From Pseudomonas botevensis (GTDB taxonomy: Bacteria > Pseudomonadota > Gammaproteobacteria > Pseudomonadales > Pseudomonadaceae), in the NCBI RefSeq assembly GCF_019145475.1, contig NZ_JAHTKI010000012.1:62001-126000 (forward strand): a DNA stretch of 64,000 nt. The letters are read 5' to 3'. This document shows, one piece after another, positions 16,947 through 25,247 of the stretch. Each line of letters begins with the position of its first letter. Position 1 is the first letter of the stretch. The notes under the pieces are model-generated. The model saw only the letters and a list, made by a program, of their open reading frames with translations, was not told the DNA's origin and did not search any database. The translations under genes were made by a program, and so were the position numbers.

Positions 16947-18033
16947 TGTCTTCTCCTTCGACCATGACGGCGGTCAGTGTGAGTGCGCGATCCAGCCGCA
17001 CGCAGTCGGCCCAGGCACCGGGTTGCAGGCGCCCGCGTTCAGTGATGCCGAGGTAGTCGGCGGGAAATTGCGACAGGCGCTGCGAGGCTTCGGCGATCGG
17101 CAGGCCGATCTTCACCAGATTGCGCAGGGCCTGGTCCATGGTCAGGGTGCTGCCGGCCAGCGTGCCGTCCGGCAGGCGCACGCCGCCCAGGCATTTGGTC
17201 ACGGTGTGGCTGCCGAGCTTGTATTCGCCGTCGGGCATGCCGGCGGCGGCGGTCGAATCGGTGACGCAGTACAGGCACGGGATCGAGCGCAGGGCCACGC
17301 GGATCGCGCCGGGGTGGACGTGCAGCAAGTCCGGAATCAGCTCGGCGAACTTCGCATGGGCCAGCGCTGCACCGACGATCCCCGGCTCGCGGTGATGCAG
17401 CGGGCTCATGGCGTTGTACAGGTGGGTGAAACTGCTGGCGCCGGCCTCCAGCGCGGCCACGCCTTCCTCATAACTGCCGAGGGTGTGACCGATCTGCATA
17501 CGGATGCCACGGGCGCTGAGGGCGCGGATCAAGGCGTCATGACCGGCGATTTCCGGGGCGATGGTGATCACCCGGATCGGCGCCAGCGTCAGGTATTCCT
17601 CGACTTCGGCCATCAACGCGGTGTGGGCGAAGTTCGGTTGCGCGCCGAGTTTGCCGGGGTTGATGTACGGCCCTTCGAGATGCACGCCGAGTATCCGGGC
17701 GGCACCTTTCTTACGCTGTTCGCAGAATTCTCCGACCTGTTTCAGGACGCTGGCGATTTCGGCACTTGGCGCGGTCATCGTGGTGGCCAGCAGCGAGGTG
17801 GTGCCGAAACGCACATGGGTCCGGGTGATGGTATCGAAGGCGCTGGCGCCTTCCATGATGTCTTTGCCGCCACCGCCATGGACGTGCAGGTCGATGAAAC
17901 CCGGCAGCAGATAAGGCAGGTCATTGTCGGCCGGATCGCAGGGCACGCCCTCGATGGACACGACCTTGCCGTGTTCGTGGATCAGCCGGCCGCGTACCCA
18001 GCCGTTGGCAGTGAGGATGTTGTCTTCGGACAT
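16927..18033 (-). CDS. nagA: N-acetylglucosamine-6-phosphate deacetylase
   Basis: Deacetylates GlcNAc-6-P to GlcN-6-P, the first cytosolic step after PTS uptake (368 aa). Amidohydrolase fold: the metal motif PGFIDLHVHGGGG is near residues 53-65, with HLEGPYINPGKLGA, a THLYNAMSP box and the catalytic Asp in CVTDSTAAAGMPDG. ATG 18033 gives MSEDNILTANGWVRG. It is the first enzyme gene after the regulator, 28 bases downstream of its stop. Confidence 0.95.
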   Translation of the reverse strand: MSEDNILTANGWVRGRLIHEHGKVVSIEGVPCDPADNDLPYLLPGFIDLHVHGGGGKDIMEGASAFDTITRTHVRFGTTSLLATTMTAPSAEIASVLKQVGEFCEQRKKGAARILGVHLEGPYINPGKLGAQPNFAHTALMAEVEEYLTLAPIRVITIAPEIAGHDALIRALSARGIRMQIGHTLGSYEEGVAALEAGASSFTHLYNAMSPLHHREPGIVGAALAHAKFAELIPDLLHVHPGAIRVALRSIPCLYCVTDSTAAAGMPDGEYKLGSHTVTKCLGGVRLPDGTLAGSTLTMDQALRNLVKIGLPIAEASQRLSQFPADYLGITERGRLQPGAWADCVRLDRALTLTAVMVEGEDIDFKNA

Positions 18034-18061
18034 TTTGGCTCTCGCTTTTGGCCGCGCTGTT

Positions 18062-18793
18062 TCAGCGGCGCAGCTCTGCAACAAAGTCGTAGTAATCGTT
18101 GCGGCAATAGGTGTCGGTGACTTCGATCGGGGTGTTGTCTTCGAGGTAGCCCACCCGGGTCATCAGCAGCATTGCCGTGCCGGGGGCGATGCCGACCAGC
18201 GCGGCGAACTCGTCGGAGGCGTTGATCGCCTGAATGTGCTGCAAGGCGCGGACGATGGGCTTGCCCAGACCGTCGAGGAATTCGTACAGCGAATCGCCCA
18301 CCGCTTGCGGCTTGGGCATGATCGAGGCGGGCAGGGTGCTCATTTCGATCGCCATCACCGTGTCATCGGCTTTGCGCAGGCGCTTGAGGCGCGCCACCTT
18401 GTCGTTCGGCGACAGGCTGAGGCGGATCAGTTCTTCGTGGGTCGGCAGGGTGATTTCCCGCTCCAGCCATTGCGAACTGGGCACGAACCCCTTGAGGCGG
18501 AGCATTTCGCTGAACCCGGAAAGGCGTGACAGCGGTTGTTCCAGGCGCGGAGTGATGAACGTGCCGGAACCTTGCAAACGACGGATCAGCCCCTGGTCGA
18601 GCAACACTTCCAGGGCTTTGCGCGCGGTGACCCGGGAGATGCCCAGCAGTTCGCTGAGGTTGCGCTCCGAGGGCATCGCCTGTTCGGCTTTCCACTGGCC
18701 GGCATGAATCGCCGCTTCCAGGTTACGCGCCAGTTGCAGGTACAGCGGCGTCGGCTGGGAGTCGTCGGGACGTAGGGCGTGGAGGTCGTTCAT
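18062..18793 (-). CDS. GntR/HutC-family transcriptional regulator of the nag cluster
   Basis: 243 aa. The N-terminal winged helix contains PSERNLSELLGISRVTARKALEVLLDQG (about residues 45-75; HutC subfamily), and a C-terminal UTRA effector domain follows. It leads the nag operon and probably represses it, with GlcNAc-6-P or GlcN-6-P as inducer, as known for NagR/DasR-type HutC regulators. Start ATG 18793 is chosen because upstream codons run through the putative operator. It is equivalent in position to NagQ/NagR in other proteobacteria; I give no symbol because naming is inconsistent. Confidence 0.9.
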   Translation of the reverse strand: MNDLHALRPDDSQPTPLYLQLARNLEAAIHAGQWKAEQAMPSERNLSELLGISRVTARKALEVLLDQGLIRRLQGSGTFITPRLEQPLSRLSGFSEMLRLKGFVPSSQWLEREITLPTHEELIRLSLSPNDKVARLKRLRKADDTVMAIEMSTLPASIMPKPQAVGDSLYEFLDGLGKPIVRALQHIQAINASDEFAALVGIAPGTAMLLMTRVGYLEDNTPIEVTDTYCRNDYYDFVAELRR

Positions 18794-18849
18794 GTAGGTT
18801 ATTTCCGGCGCTGATATAGGATTGTTGTCGCTCGGTTGTGCGGCGAAAC

Positions 18850-18863
18850 CTAATACCACTTGC
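18850..18863 (-). promoter_or_regulatory. Operator-like site A upstream of nagR
   Basis: Read on the minus strand this is GCAAGTGGTATTAG, preceded by TGGTAT, giving a repeated TGGTAT pattern that resembles the TGGT...ACCA half-sites bound by HutC-type regulators. It lies about 57 bases upstream of the regulator start. An identical 14-mer in opposite orientation is at 18930. Confidence 0.6.
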
Positions 18864-18929
18864 ATACCATGTCAACGCGTCGAAATTGCCTGAAGCCCTT
18901 TAAAACCGGGCGATTTAGAGGGGGTGGTC

Positions 18930-18943
18930 GCAAGTGGTATTAG
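18930..18943 (+). promoter_or_regulatory. Operator-like site B upstream of nagR
   Basis: GCAAGTGGTATTAG on the plus strand, identical to site A in inverted orientation, 80 bases centre to centre. It is also preceded by a TGGT (GGTGGTC). The pair could support looping or cooperative binding by the GntR regulator. The match is exact over 14 bases, which is unlikely by chance at this distance. Confidence 0.55.
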
Positions 18944-18960
18944 CGGTGGAACGCTGAAAG

Positions 18961-19042
18961 CAAAAAATCGCCGCGTGCGACAATGCCTGCCGGTGAGAGT
19001 GGTATCACCGCGCAGGCGCCGTCGCAGGCTGCGATTTTTTTG
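18961..19042 (-). terminator. Probable terminator of the L,D-transpeptidase gene
   Basis: AAAAAATCGC near 18963 and GCGATTTTTTT near 19032 are inverted copies flanking nested GCGAC/GTCGC arms. Read on the minus strand, the structure lies about 45 bases after the L,D-transpeptidase stop and ends in a run of T. It is large, with an irregular stem, so efficiency is uncertain. Confidence 0.55.
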
Positions 19043-19085
19043 AATTATTTTTTGCGGGCGACCAATGGTCGCCACGGGGGAGGGG

Positions 19086-19592
19086 TTACGGGCGGATTTC
19101 GATCATCGTGCCGTCCGGCACCAGATCCCACACTTCGCGCATGTCGACGTTGCGCATGGCGATACAGCCGTCGGTCCAGTCCAGGGTGTGGAACAGGTTT
19201 TCCGGGTTCTCTTCGGAGTCCGGCGTGCCGTGGATCATGATCATCCCGCCAGGCTCGACGCCTTCACGCCGGGCGCGGGCCGAATCGCTGATGTTCGGGT
19301 AGGAGATGTGCATCGACAGATTGAATTTGTCGCTGGTCTTGCGCCAGTCCAGCCAATAGAAGCCTTCAGGCGTCTTTTTATCGCCCTCTATCAGCTTCGG
19401 GCCTTTCTTCGCGCCCCGGCCCAGGGAGATGCGATAGGTCTTGAGCGGTTTGCCGTCGTTGATCAACTGCAACTGGTGGGCGGATTTGAGAACCAGGACT
19501 TTCTCGATGACTTTGCCGTCCAGGGTTCCCACAGCCGAAGCCTGGGACACCGCAACGAACGACAGGCAAAACAGGGCAAGCAACCAGCGCAT
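19086..19592 (-). CDS. Periplasmic L,D-transpeptidase (YkuD domain)
   Basis: 168 aa with a clear Sec signal peptide (MRWLLALFCLSFVAVSQASA). The YkuD active site is present: His121 in MIMIHGTPD and Cys143 in TDGCIAMRN. The family crosslinks peptidoglycan stem peptides or attaches proteins to them; short single-domain members like this one (ErfK/YafK type) may instead act in hydrolysis or tethering. The substrate cannot be told from sequence. It is a single gene with an independent transcript likely. Confidence 0.9.
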   Translation of the reverse strand: MRWLLALFCLSFVAVSQASAVGTLDGKVIEKVLVLKSAHQLQLINDGKPLKTYRISLGRGAKKGPKLIEGDKKTPEGFYWLDWRKTSDKFNLSMHISYPNISDSARARREGVEPGGMIMIHGTPDSEENPENLFHTLDWTDGCIAMRNVDMREVWDLVPDGTMIEIRP

Positions 19593-19640
19593 TGAAACGA
19601 TTCCCCAGGAGTGACGCAGATATTTTATTTATAGATGTTT

Positions 19641-20192
19641 TCAGGTGATGGCAGGCTGAGCGAGCGGCGGAATCGACTCCGAGCGAACGGGATAGACCTC
19701 GGCGCGCCGGTCAGCGAAGAAGCATTCTAAGGTACGGCCCACCGTGCGGAAAGCCAGCTCGTCCCACGGGATGTCGGCTTCATCGAACAGCTGCACTTCG
19801 AGGCTTTCGGGGCCGGCGGCGAAGTCCAGGTCCGCCAGCTCCGCGCGGAAGAACACATGCACCTGACTGATGTGCGGCACGTCGATCAGCGTGTAGATGC
19901 TCAGGTTGCGTACCCGGGCGCAGGCTTCCTCGGCGGTTTCGCGAATCGCGGCCTGCTCGATGGTCTCGCCGTTTTCCATGAAACCGGCCGGCAGTGTCCA
20001 GTAGCCGAGGCGCGGCTCGATGGCACGGCGGCACAGCAACACCTTGGTGCCCCAGGTCGGCACGCAACCGGCGACGATGTTGGGGTTCTGGTAGTGAATG
20101 GTCTGACAGCTGTCACAGACAAATCGCAGCCGCGAATCGCCTTCGGGAATGCGCTGGGTCACCGGGTTGCCGCACTGGCTGCAAAATTTCAT
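19641..20192 (-). CDS. Nudix hydrolase with N-terminal zinc ribbon
   Basis: 183 aa. The N-terminal zinc ribbon has Cys4, Cys7, Cys26 and Cys29 (CSQCG...CDSCQ). The Nudix box GFMENGETIEQAAIRETAEE follows at about residues 72-91. It resembles small NADH-pyrophosphatase/ADP-ribose hydrolase-like proteins. The substrate is not determinable. Start ATG 20192 begins directly with the ribbon; the longer frame upstream lacks conserved features. It is divergent from nudL with a 146-base gap. Confidence 0.9.
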   Translation of the reverse strand: MKFCSQCGNPVTQRIPEGDSRLRFVCDSCQTIHYQNPNIVAGCVPTWGTKVLLCRRAIEPRLGYWTLPAGFMENGETIEQAAIRETAEEACARVRNLSIYTLIDVPHISQVHVFFRAELADLDFAAGPESLEVQLFDEADIPWDELAFRTVGRTLECFFADRRAEVYPVRSESIPPLAQPAIT

Positions 20193-20338
20193 GCTGGGGT
20201 TCCTGAATGCTGCGCCTATCTTGGCGTGCAGCGGTGGCACTCGGCAAGTTGTCGTTTCGCGACATGGCGCCGTCCGGGGCTTGGGCGGTCGCTTTGATTG
20301 GTGCATGATGCAGGGCAAGGCACAGATCGAGAATATTT

Positions 20339-20938
20339 ATGCTGGACGAGCTACTGCACCGGGTAAGCAATCACACGCCGCTCACGCTGGAGACCGACAA
20401 GCGTTTTCCCGAGGCCGCCGTCCTGGTGCCGATTACTCGCAGTGACGAACCGGAACTTGTCCTCACCTTGCGCGCCAGCGGGCTCTCGACCCATGGTGGC
20501 GAAGTCGCCTTCCCGGGCGGGCGCCGCGACCCGGAGGATCCGGATCTGGTATTCACCGCCCTGCGTGAAGCCGAAGAGGAAATCGGCCTGCCACCGGGCC
20601 TGGTCGAGGTGATCGGCCCGCTCAGCCCGTTGATCTCGCTGCATGGCATCAAGGTCACCCCCTATGTCGGCGTGATCCCGGACTTTGTCGAGTATCAGGC
20701 CAACGACGCGGAGATTGCTGCCGTGTTCAGCGTTCCACTGGAGTTCTTCCGCAAGGACCCGCGCGAGCACACCCATCGCATCGACTACCAGGGCCGCAGT
20801 TGGTACGTGCCGAGCTATCGGTTCGGCGAATACAAGATCTGGGGGCTGACGGCGATCATGATCGTCGAGTTGATCAACCTGATCTATGACGCGAAAATCA
20901 GCCTGCACCATCCCCCGAAAAGTTTTATCAATACCTGA
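20339..20938 (+). CDS. nudL: CoA pyrophosphatase (Nudix, NudL type)
   Basis: 199 aa. The Nudix box is preceded by GGEVAFPGGRRDPEDPDLV and continues TALREAEEEIGLP; the GG(E)VxFPGG and downstream LREAxEEIGL arrangement is typical of the CoA/acyl-CoA-cleaving subfamily (UPF0035). It hydrolyses CoA to 4'-phosphopantetheine and 3',5'-ADP. The next gene starts 46 bases after its stop, on the same strand, so the two may be cotranscribed. Confidence 0.9.
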   Translation: MLDELLHRVSNHTPLTLETDKRFPEAAVLVPITRSDEPELVLTLRASGLSTHGGEVAFPGGRRDPEDPDLVFTALREAEEEIGLPPGLVEVIGPLSPLISLHGIKVTPYVGVIPDFVEYQANDAEIAAVFSVPLEFFRKDPREHTHRIDYQGRSWYVPSYRFGEYKIWGLTAIMIVELINLIYDAKISLHHPPKSFINT

Positions 20939-20984
20939 AGCCATCGCTCGAATGGCCGCCATCGTGAGCCCTGAGGAAAACAAG

Positions 20985-21509
20985 ATGAAATATCGCCTGG
21001 GCGACGCCCGCGTCGAGACTCACCCACAGAGTTGGGTCGCCCCCAACGCCGTGCTGGTGGGCAAGGTCAAGCTGGAAGAGGGCGCCAACGTCTGGTTCAA
21101 CGCCGTGCTGCGCGGTGATAACGAACTGATCCTGATCGGCAAGAACAGCAACGTGCAGGACGGCACGGTGATGCACACCGACATGGGCTACCCGTTGACC
21201 ATCGGCACCGGCGTGACCATCGGCCACAACGCCATGCTCCACGGCTGCACGGTCGGCGACTACAGCCTGATCGGCATCAATGCGGTCATCCTCAACGGCG
21301 CGAAGATCGGCAAGAACTGCATCATCGGCGCCAACTCGCTGATCGGCGAGGGCAAGGAAATTCCTGACGGTTCGCTGGTGATGGGATCACCGGGCAAGGT
21401 GGTGCGGGAACTGACCGAGCCACAGAAGAAAATGCTTGAAGCCAGCGCCGCGCACTATGTGCATAACTCGCAGCGTTACGCTCGCGATCTGGTCGAGCAA
21501 GAAGAATGA
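20985..21509 (+). CDS. Gamma-class carbonic anhydrase-like protein (YrdA family)
   Basis: 174 aa left-handed beta-helix built of hexapeptide repeats (GVTIGHNAMLHGCTVGDYSL, AVILNGAKIGKNCIIG). Metal-binding His are seen in VMHTDMGY and TIGHNAMLHGC. The family includes YrdA/CaiE-type proteins, many without proven carbonic anhydrase activity. Start ATG 20985 has GAGGA about 8 bases upstream. The stop overlaps the start of the next gene by four bases (ATGA), showing coupling. Confidence 0.92.
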   Translation: MKYRLGDARVETHPQSWVAPNAVLVGKVKLEEGANVWFNAVLRGDNELILIGKNSNVQDGTVMHTDMGYPLTIGTGVTIGHNAMLHGCTVGDYSLIGINAVILNGAKIGKNCIIGANSLIGEGKEIPDGSLVMGSPGKVVRELTEPQKKMLEASAAHYVHNSQRYARDLVEQEE

Positions 21510-21715
21510 ACACGCCTGAAAGACCGGTGGCATCGCCCTGCGTGAGTATTTGTGCGCTGGACAATGACGACATTTGTACCGGCTGCCAGCGCACGGTCGA
21601 GGAGATTACCCGCTGGAGTCGCATGACCAATGACGAGCGGCGGGTGGTGCTGGGGTTGTGCCATGAGCGGGCGAAGGCGAGCGGGTTGATCTGGATGCTG
21701 CCGTCGAAGTCGTGA
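21506..21715 (+). CDS. DUF1289 small cysteine-rich protein
   Basis: 69 aa with the family pattern SPCVSICALDNDDICTGC followed by R..EI..W and ER..VL. The conserved Cys residues (C12, C16, C24, C27) suggest a metal or Fe-S site. Function is unknown; its regular pairing with YrdA-type proteins is seen here as an ATGA overlap. Confidence 0.88.
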   Translation: MNTPERPVASPCVSICALDNDDICTGCQRTVEEITRWSRMTNDERRVVLGLCHERAKASGLIWMLPSKS

Positions 21716-21729
21716 TTGGCATCGCGAAT

Positions 21730-21750
21730 GCCTTCTCCCTCTCCCCGGGA
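21730..21750. repeat. Degenerate CCCTCTCCC repeat
   Basis: CCTTCTCCCTCTCCCCGGGA lies in the gap after the DUF1289 gene. It looks like a half copy of the element found intact at 11554. No clear second arm is present. Confidence 0.45.
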
Positions 21751-21793
21751 CGACAGGACTGACCGGGGTGGCTCTTGATCTTGCGCTCCAGTA

Positions 21794-21816
21794 ACCTGTG
21801 CGCCAATTCCACAGGT
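21794..21816 (+). promoter_or_regulatory. Hairpin next to the VUT-gene start
   Basis: ACCTGTG, a 9-base loop, then CACAGGT gives a 7-bp perfect stem ending 8 bases before the ATG at 21824, where a Shine-Dalgarno would be expected. It could modulate translation. I compared it mentally with preQ1 riboswitches, because the gene family may carry queuosine precursors, and did not find their conserved core. Confidence 0.35.
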
Positions 21817-21823
21817 CGCCCCC

Positions 21824-22291
21824 ATGATTTTCCTCATCGCCTACATCAGCAGCGTTGTTCTCATCAACTTCGCGTTCTCCACCGCGCCGCACCTGGATGT
21901 CATCTGGTCGGCCTGGGGCGGGCTGGTGTTCGTGCTGCGCGACATGGTGCAAACCCGTTTCGGGCATGGCGCGATCGTGGCGATGCTGGCGGCGCTGGTG
22001 CTGTCCTACGTGACGTCCGACCCATCCATTGCACTGGCCAGCGCCACGGCGTTCGCGGTGTCCGAGTGCATCGACTGGCTGGTGTTCAGCGTCACCAAAC
22101 GTCCGTTGCGCGATCGTCTGTGGATCAGTTCGGCGCTGAGCATTCCCCTCGATACCTTCATCTTCTTCGGCATGATCGACCTGATGACGCCAGCAGTGAT
22201 CATCACGGCCCTGGCCTCGAAGTTCGCCGGTGTTACCGCTGTCTGGCTGATCATGGCCTGGCGTGAGCGCAAACAGGCTGTCGCCGGCTGA
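21824..22291 (+). CDS. VUT-family (YhhQ-like) membrane protein
   Basis: 155 aa with about five hydrophobic segments (IFLIAYISSVVLINFAF, AIVAMLAALVLSYV, and others) and polar motifs FVLRDMVQ and FAVSECIDWLVFSV that match the vitamin-uptake/queuosine-precursor transporter superfamily. YhhQ homologues import preQ0/preQ1. It is shorter than E. coli YhhQ, so the substrate remains inference. No strong ribosome-binding site is seen. Confidence 0.75.
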   Translation: MIFLIAYISSVVLINFAFSTAPHLDVIWSAWGGLVFVLRDMVQTRFGHGAIVAMLAALVLSYVTSDPSIALASATAFAVSECIDWLVFSVTKRPLRDRLWISSALSIPLDTFIFFGMIDLMTPAVIITALASKFAGVTAVWLIMAWRERKQAVAG

Positions 22292-22391
22292 AGCCAAACC
22301 CTCTGGTTCATGTAAAATGCCGCGCTTTCTCCCCATGGGAAGCGTGCCAGGCACTGCATCCCTCGATGATCCGCTTCTTTGAGGACCTGAG

Positions 22392-23573
22392 ATGACCCGT
22401 ATCGGAACTCCATTGTCGCCGACCGCGACCCGCGTATTGCTGTGTGGCTGTGGTGAGTTGGGCAAGGAAGTGGTGATCGAGCTGCAACGCCTGGGCGTTG
22501 AAGTGATCGCCGTTGACCGTTACGCCAATGCCCCGGCCATGCAGGTTGCCCACCGCAGTCATGTGATCAACATGCTCGACGGCGCTGCCCTGCGGGCGGT
22601 GATCGAAGCCGAGAAACCGCACTTCATCGTGCCGGAAATCGAAGCCATCGCCACTGCCACGCTGGTCGAGCTGGAAGCCGAAGGCTTCACCGTGATCCCG
22701 ACCGCCCGCGCCGCGCAACTGACCATGAACCGCGAAGGCATCCGTCGCCTGGCCGCCGAAGAGCTGGATCTGCCGACCTCGCCGTACCACTTCGCCGACA
22801 CCTTCGAGGACTACAGCAAAGCCGTTCAGGACCTGGGTTTCCCATGCGTCGTGAAACCGGTGATGAGCTCGTCGGGCAAAGGCCAGAGTCTGCTGCGCAG
22901 TGCCGACGACGTGCAGAAGGCCTGGGAATACGCCCAGGAGGGCGGTCGCGCCGGCAAGGGTCGGGTGATCATCGAAGGTTTCATCGATTTCGACTACGAA
23001 ATCACTCTACTGACCGTGCGTCACATCGGCGGCACCACGTTCTGTGCGCCGGTCGGCCACCGTCAGGAGAAGGGCGACTATCAGGAGTCCTGGCAGCCGC
23101 AGGCAATGAGCCAGGTAGCACTGGCAGAGTCCGAGCGCGTTGCCAAAGCCGTGACCGAAGCCTTGGGTGGCCGTGGTCTGTTCGGCGTCGAGCTGTTCAT
23201 CAAGGGTGACCAGGTGTGGTTCAGCGAAGTGTCGCCGCGCCCGCATGACACCGGTCTGGTGACCCTGATTTCCCAGGACCTGTCGCAGTTCGCCCTGCAT
23301 GCCCGGGCCATTCTCGGCCTGCCGGTGCCGCTGATTCGTCAGTTCGGTCCATCGGCCTCGGCGGTGATCCTGGTGGAAGGTCAGTCGACCCAGACCGCCT
23401 TCGCCAACCTCGGCGCCGCGCTGAGCGAGCCGGATACCGCGCTGCGCCTGTTCGGCAAGCCGGAAGTCAATGGTCAGCGCCGCATGGGCGTGGCACTGGC
23501 TCGCGATGAGTCGATCGAAGCGGCCCGTGCGAAGGCGACCCGCGCGTCTCAGGCGGTTGTTGTAGAGCTGTAA
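22392..23573 (+). CDS. purT: Formate-dependent GAR transformylase (PurT)
   Basis: Converts GAR to formyl-GAR using formate and ATP, the folate-independent alternative to PurN (393 aa). ATP-grasp enzyme: the N-terminal domain starts LLCGCGELGKEVVIELQRLG, central VVKPVMSSSGKGQS binds ATP, EVSPRPHDTGLVTL is diagnostic, and DRYANAPAMQVAHRSHVI binds substrate. GAGG lies 8 bases before the ATG, and a TAAAAT -10-like hexamer is near 22314. It stands alone in a transcript of its own. Confidence 0.97.
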   Translation: MTRIGTPLSPTATRVLLCGCGELGKEVVIELQRLGVEVIAVDRYANAPAMQVAHRSHVINMLDGAALRAVIEAEKPHFIVPEIEAIATATLVELEAEGFTVIPTARAAQLTMNREGIRRLAAEELDLPTSPYHFADTFEDYSKAVQDLGFPCVVKPVMSSSGKGQSLLRSADDVQKAWEYAQEGGRAGKGRVIIEGFIDFDYEITLLTVRHIGGTTFCAPVGHRQEKGDYQESWQPQAMSQVALAESERVAKAVTEALGGRGLFGVELFIKGDQVWFSEVSPRPHDTGLVTLISQDLSQFALHARAILGLPVPLIRQFGPSASAVILVEGQSTQTAFANLGAALSEPDTALRLFGKPEVNGQRRMGVALARDESIEAARAKATRASQAVVVEL

Positions 23574-23585
23574 GCCCAGACGCGT

Positions 23586-23658
23586 CGTTCGCGGGCGAGC
23601 CCGCTTCCACAAAGGATCATCGGAGTATTCAGATCCAGTGTGGGAGCGGGCTTGCTCT
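23586..23658. repeat. REP pair between convergent purT and MFS gene
   Basis: TTCGCGGGCGAGCCCGCTTCCACA at the left and GTGTGGGAGCGGGCTTGCTC at the right. The two REP units face in the reverse sense to those at 3250 and 4892 (minus-oriented first, plus-oriented second), an inside-out pair. It separates two convergent genes. Confidence 0.75.
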
Positions 23659-23662
23659 TCTG

Positions 23663-24976
23663 TCAGGCAATCTGATTCAGATCGTTGTTACGCGTTTCCT
23701 TCAGGCACAGCACGGCGATCAAGCTGAGCATTGCCGCCCCCGATACATACCCGCCGACGTAACTCAAACCACCCATCGCCACCAGTTTCTGCGCGAAGAA
23801 CGGCGCCGCCGAGGCCCCGACGATGCCGCCAAGATTGTACGCCGCCGAGGCGCCCGTGTAGCGCACATGGGTCGGAAACAGCTCCGGCAGCAGCGCCCCC
23901 ATCGGTGCGAAGGTCACGCCCATCAGGAACAGTTCGATGCACAGGAACAGGGCGACGCCCCAGGTCGAGCCTTGGGTCAGCAATGGCTCCATCAGAAACC
24001 CGGAAAGAATCGCCAGCACGCCGCCGATGAGCAGCACCGGTTTACGCCCGTAGCGGTCGCTGGCCCAGGCGGACAATGGCGTCGCGGCGGACATGAACAG
24101 CACCGCGAAGCACAGCAGGCCAAGGAACGTTTCGCGGCTGTAACCGAGGGTGGATACCCCGTAGCTCAGGGAAAACACCGTCGAGATATAGAACAGCGCG
24201 TAACACACCACCATCGCCGCAGCGCCCAGCAGCGTCGGTGCCCAGTATTGGCTGAACAGCTCGACCAATGGCACTTTCACCCGTTCCTGACGGGCGATGG
24301 CGTTGGCGAATATCGGTGTTTCGTGGAGCTTGAGGCGCACGTACAGACCGACCATCACCAGTGCGGCGCTGAGCAGGAACGGAATCCGCCAGCCCCAACT
24401 GCGGAACTGTTCGTCACTGAGGGTCATGGCCAGGGTCAGAAACAGACCGTTGGCGGCGAGGAAGCCGATCGAAGGGCCGAGCTGCGGGAACATGCCGAAC
24501 CACGCTCGTTTGCCTTTCGGCGCGTTTTCCGTCGCCAGCAGCGCGGCACCGCCCCATTCGCCGCCCAGCCCCAGGCCTTGGCCGAAGCGCAGCACGCAGA
24601 GCAGGATCGGCGCCCAGGCTCCTATGCTGGCGTAACCTGGCAGTACGCCGATCAGCGTGGTGCAGACGCCCATCAGCAGCAGCGAGGCGACCAGCGTCGA
24701 CTTGCGGCCGATCCGGTCGCCGAAGTGGCCGAACAGCGCCGAACCCAGCGGGCGGGCGAGGAACGCGATGCCGAAGGTCAGAAACGCCGACAGCATCTGC
24801 GCCGTGCCGGAGGTCTGTGGAAAGAACACCGGCCCGATCACCAGCGCGGCGGCCGTGGCGTAGACATAGAAATCGTAGAACTCGATGGCGGTGCCGATGA
24901 AGCTCGCCGTGGCCACGCGGGTGGCGGAGTTCGTCGGTGGGGCGGCGGTGTCGCTGTAGGCGGTACGGGTCGTCAT
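23663..24976 (-). CDS. MFS transporter, metabolite:H+ symporter type
   Basis: About 437 aa with 12 predicted membrane spans. It starts with the SFIGTAIEFYDFYVYATAAAL pattern of the MHS subfamily (shikimate, alpha-ketoglutarate and proline/betaine permeases). Loop motifs: GHFGDRIGRKSTL between spans 2 and 3, and AWASDRYGRKPVLL between 8 and 9. Import of an organic acid or betaine by proton symport is the family role; the substrate is unknown. Start 24976 has AGGGA at suitable distance; 24997 is an alternative giving 7 more residues. Confidence 0.88.
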   Translation of the reverse strand: MTTRTAYSDTAAPPTNSATRVATASFIGTAIEFYDFYVYATAAALVIGPVFFPQTSGTAQMLSAFLTFGIAFLARPLGSALFGHFGDRIGRKSTLVASLLLMGVCTTLIGVLPGYASIGAWAPILLCVLRFGQGLGLGGEWGGAALLATENAPKGKRAWFGMFPQLGPSIGFLAANGLFLTLAMTLSDEQFRSWGWRIPFLLSAALVMVGLYVRLKLHETPIFANAIARQERVKVPLVELFSQYWAPTLLGAAAMVVCYALFYISTVFSLSYGVSTLGYSRETFLGLLCFAVLFMSAATPLSAWASDRYGRKPVLLIGGVLAILSGFLMEPLLTQGSTWGVALFLCIELFLMGVTFAPMGALLPELFPTHVRYTGASAAYNLGGIVGASAAPFFAQKLVAMGGLSYVGGYVSGAAMLSLIAVLCLKETRNNDLNQIA

Positions 24977-25207
24977 GCGGTGATCCCTGACAGTCATGAG
25001 CTCCGGTGGAGCGAATTATTATGGTCGAGCACCCAGGGATGTGGGGTAGGGCACGAGCGCTGTTTCAGGTAGGAACAGTCGTCGGTGTGGTGCGGAAAAC
25101 GTCGATGATCGGGCCGGAACCTGTCTGGTGCGGGGTAAGCACGCGGCCCGGCGGGGCTTGGGTAAGCGGCTTGATTATAGAAAGGGGGCTAACGATCGAA
25201 CAAGAGC

Positions 25208-25240
25208 AAAGATCGCCGCCGACGGAGGACTGCGATCTTT
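25208..25240 (-). terminator. Terminator after the CNNM/CorC-like gene
   Basis: AAAGATCGC at 25208-25216 and GCGATCTTT at 25232-25240 form a 9-bp stem with a 15-base loop just after the stop at 25248 (minus strand). The stem ends in T-rich sequence on that strand. The AAAGATCGCAG motif is a common terminator arm in fluorescent pseudomonads. Confidence 0.7.
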
Positions 25241-25247
25241 TGATTTT

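Noticed and set aside
21716..21823. PreQ1 riboswitch before the VUT-family gene
   Set aside because: Only a simple 7-bp hairpin is visible; the conserved preQ1 core and pseudoknot partner were not found.
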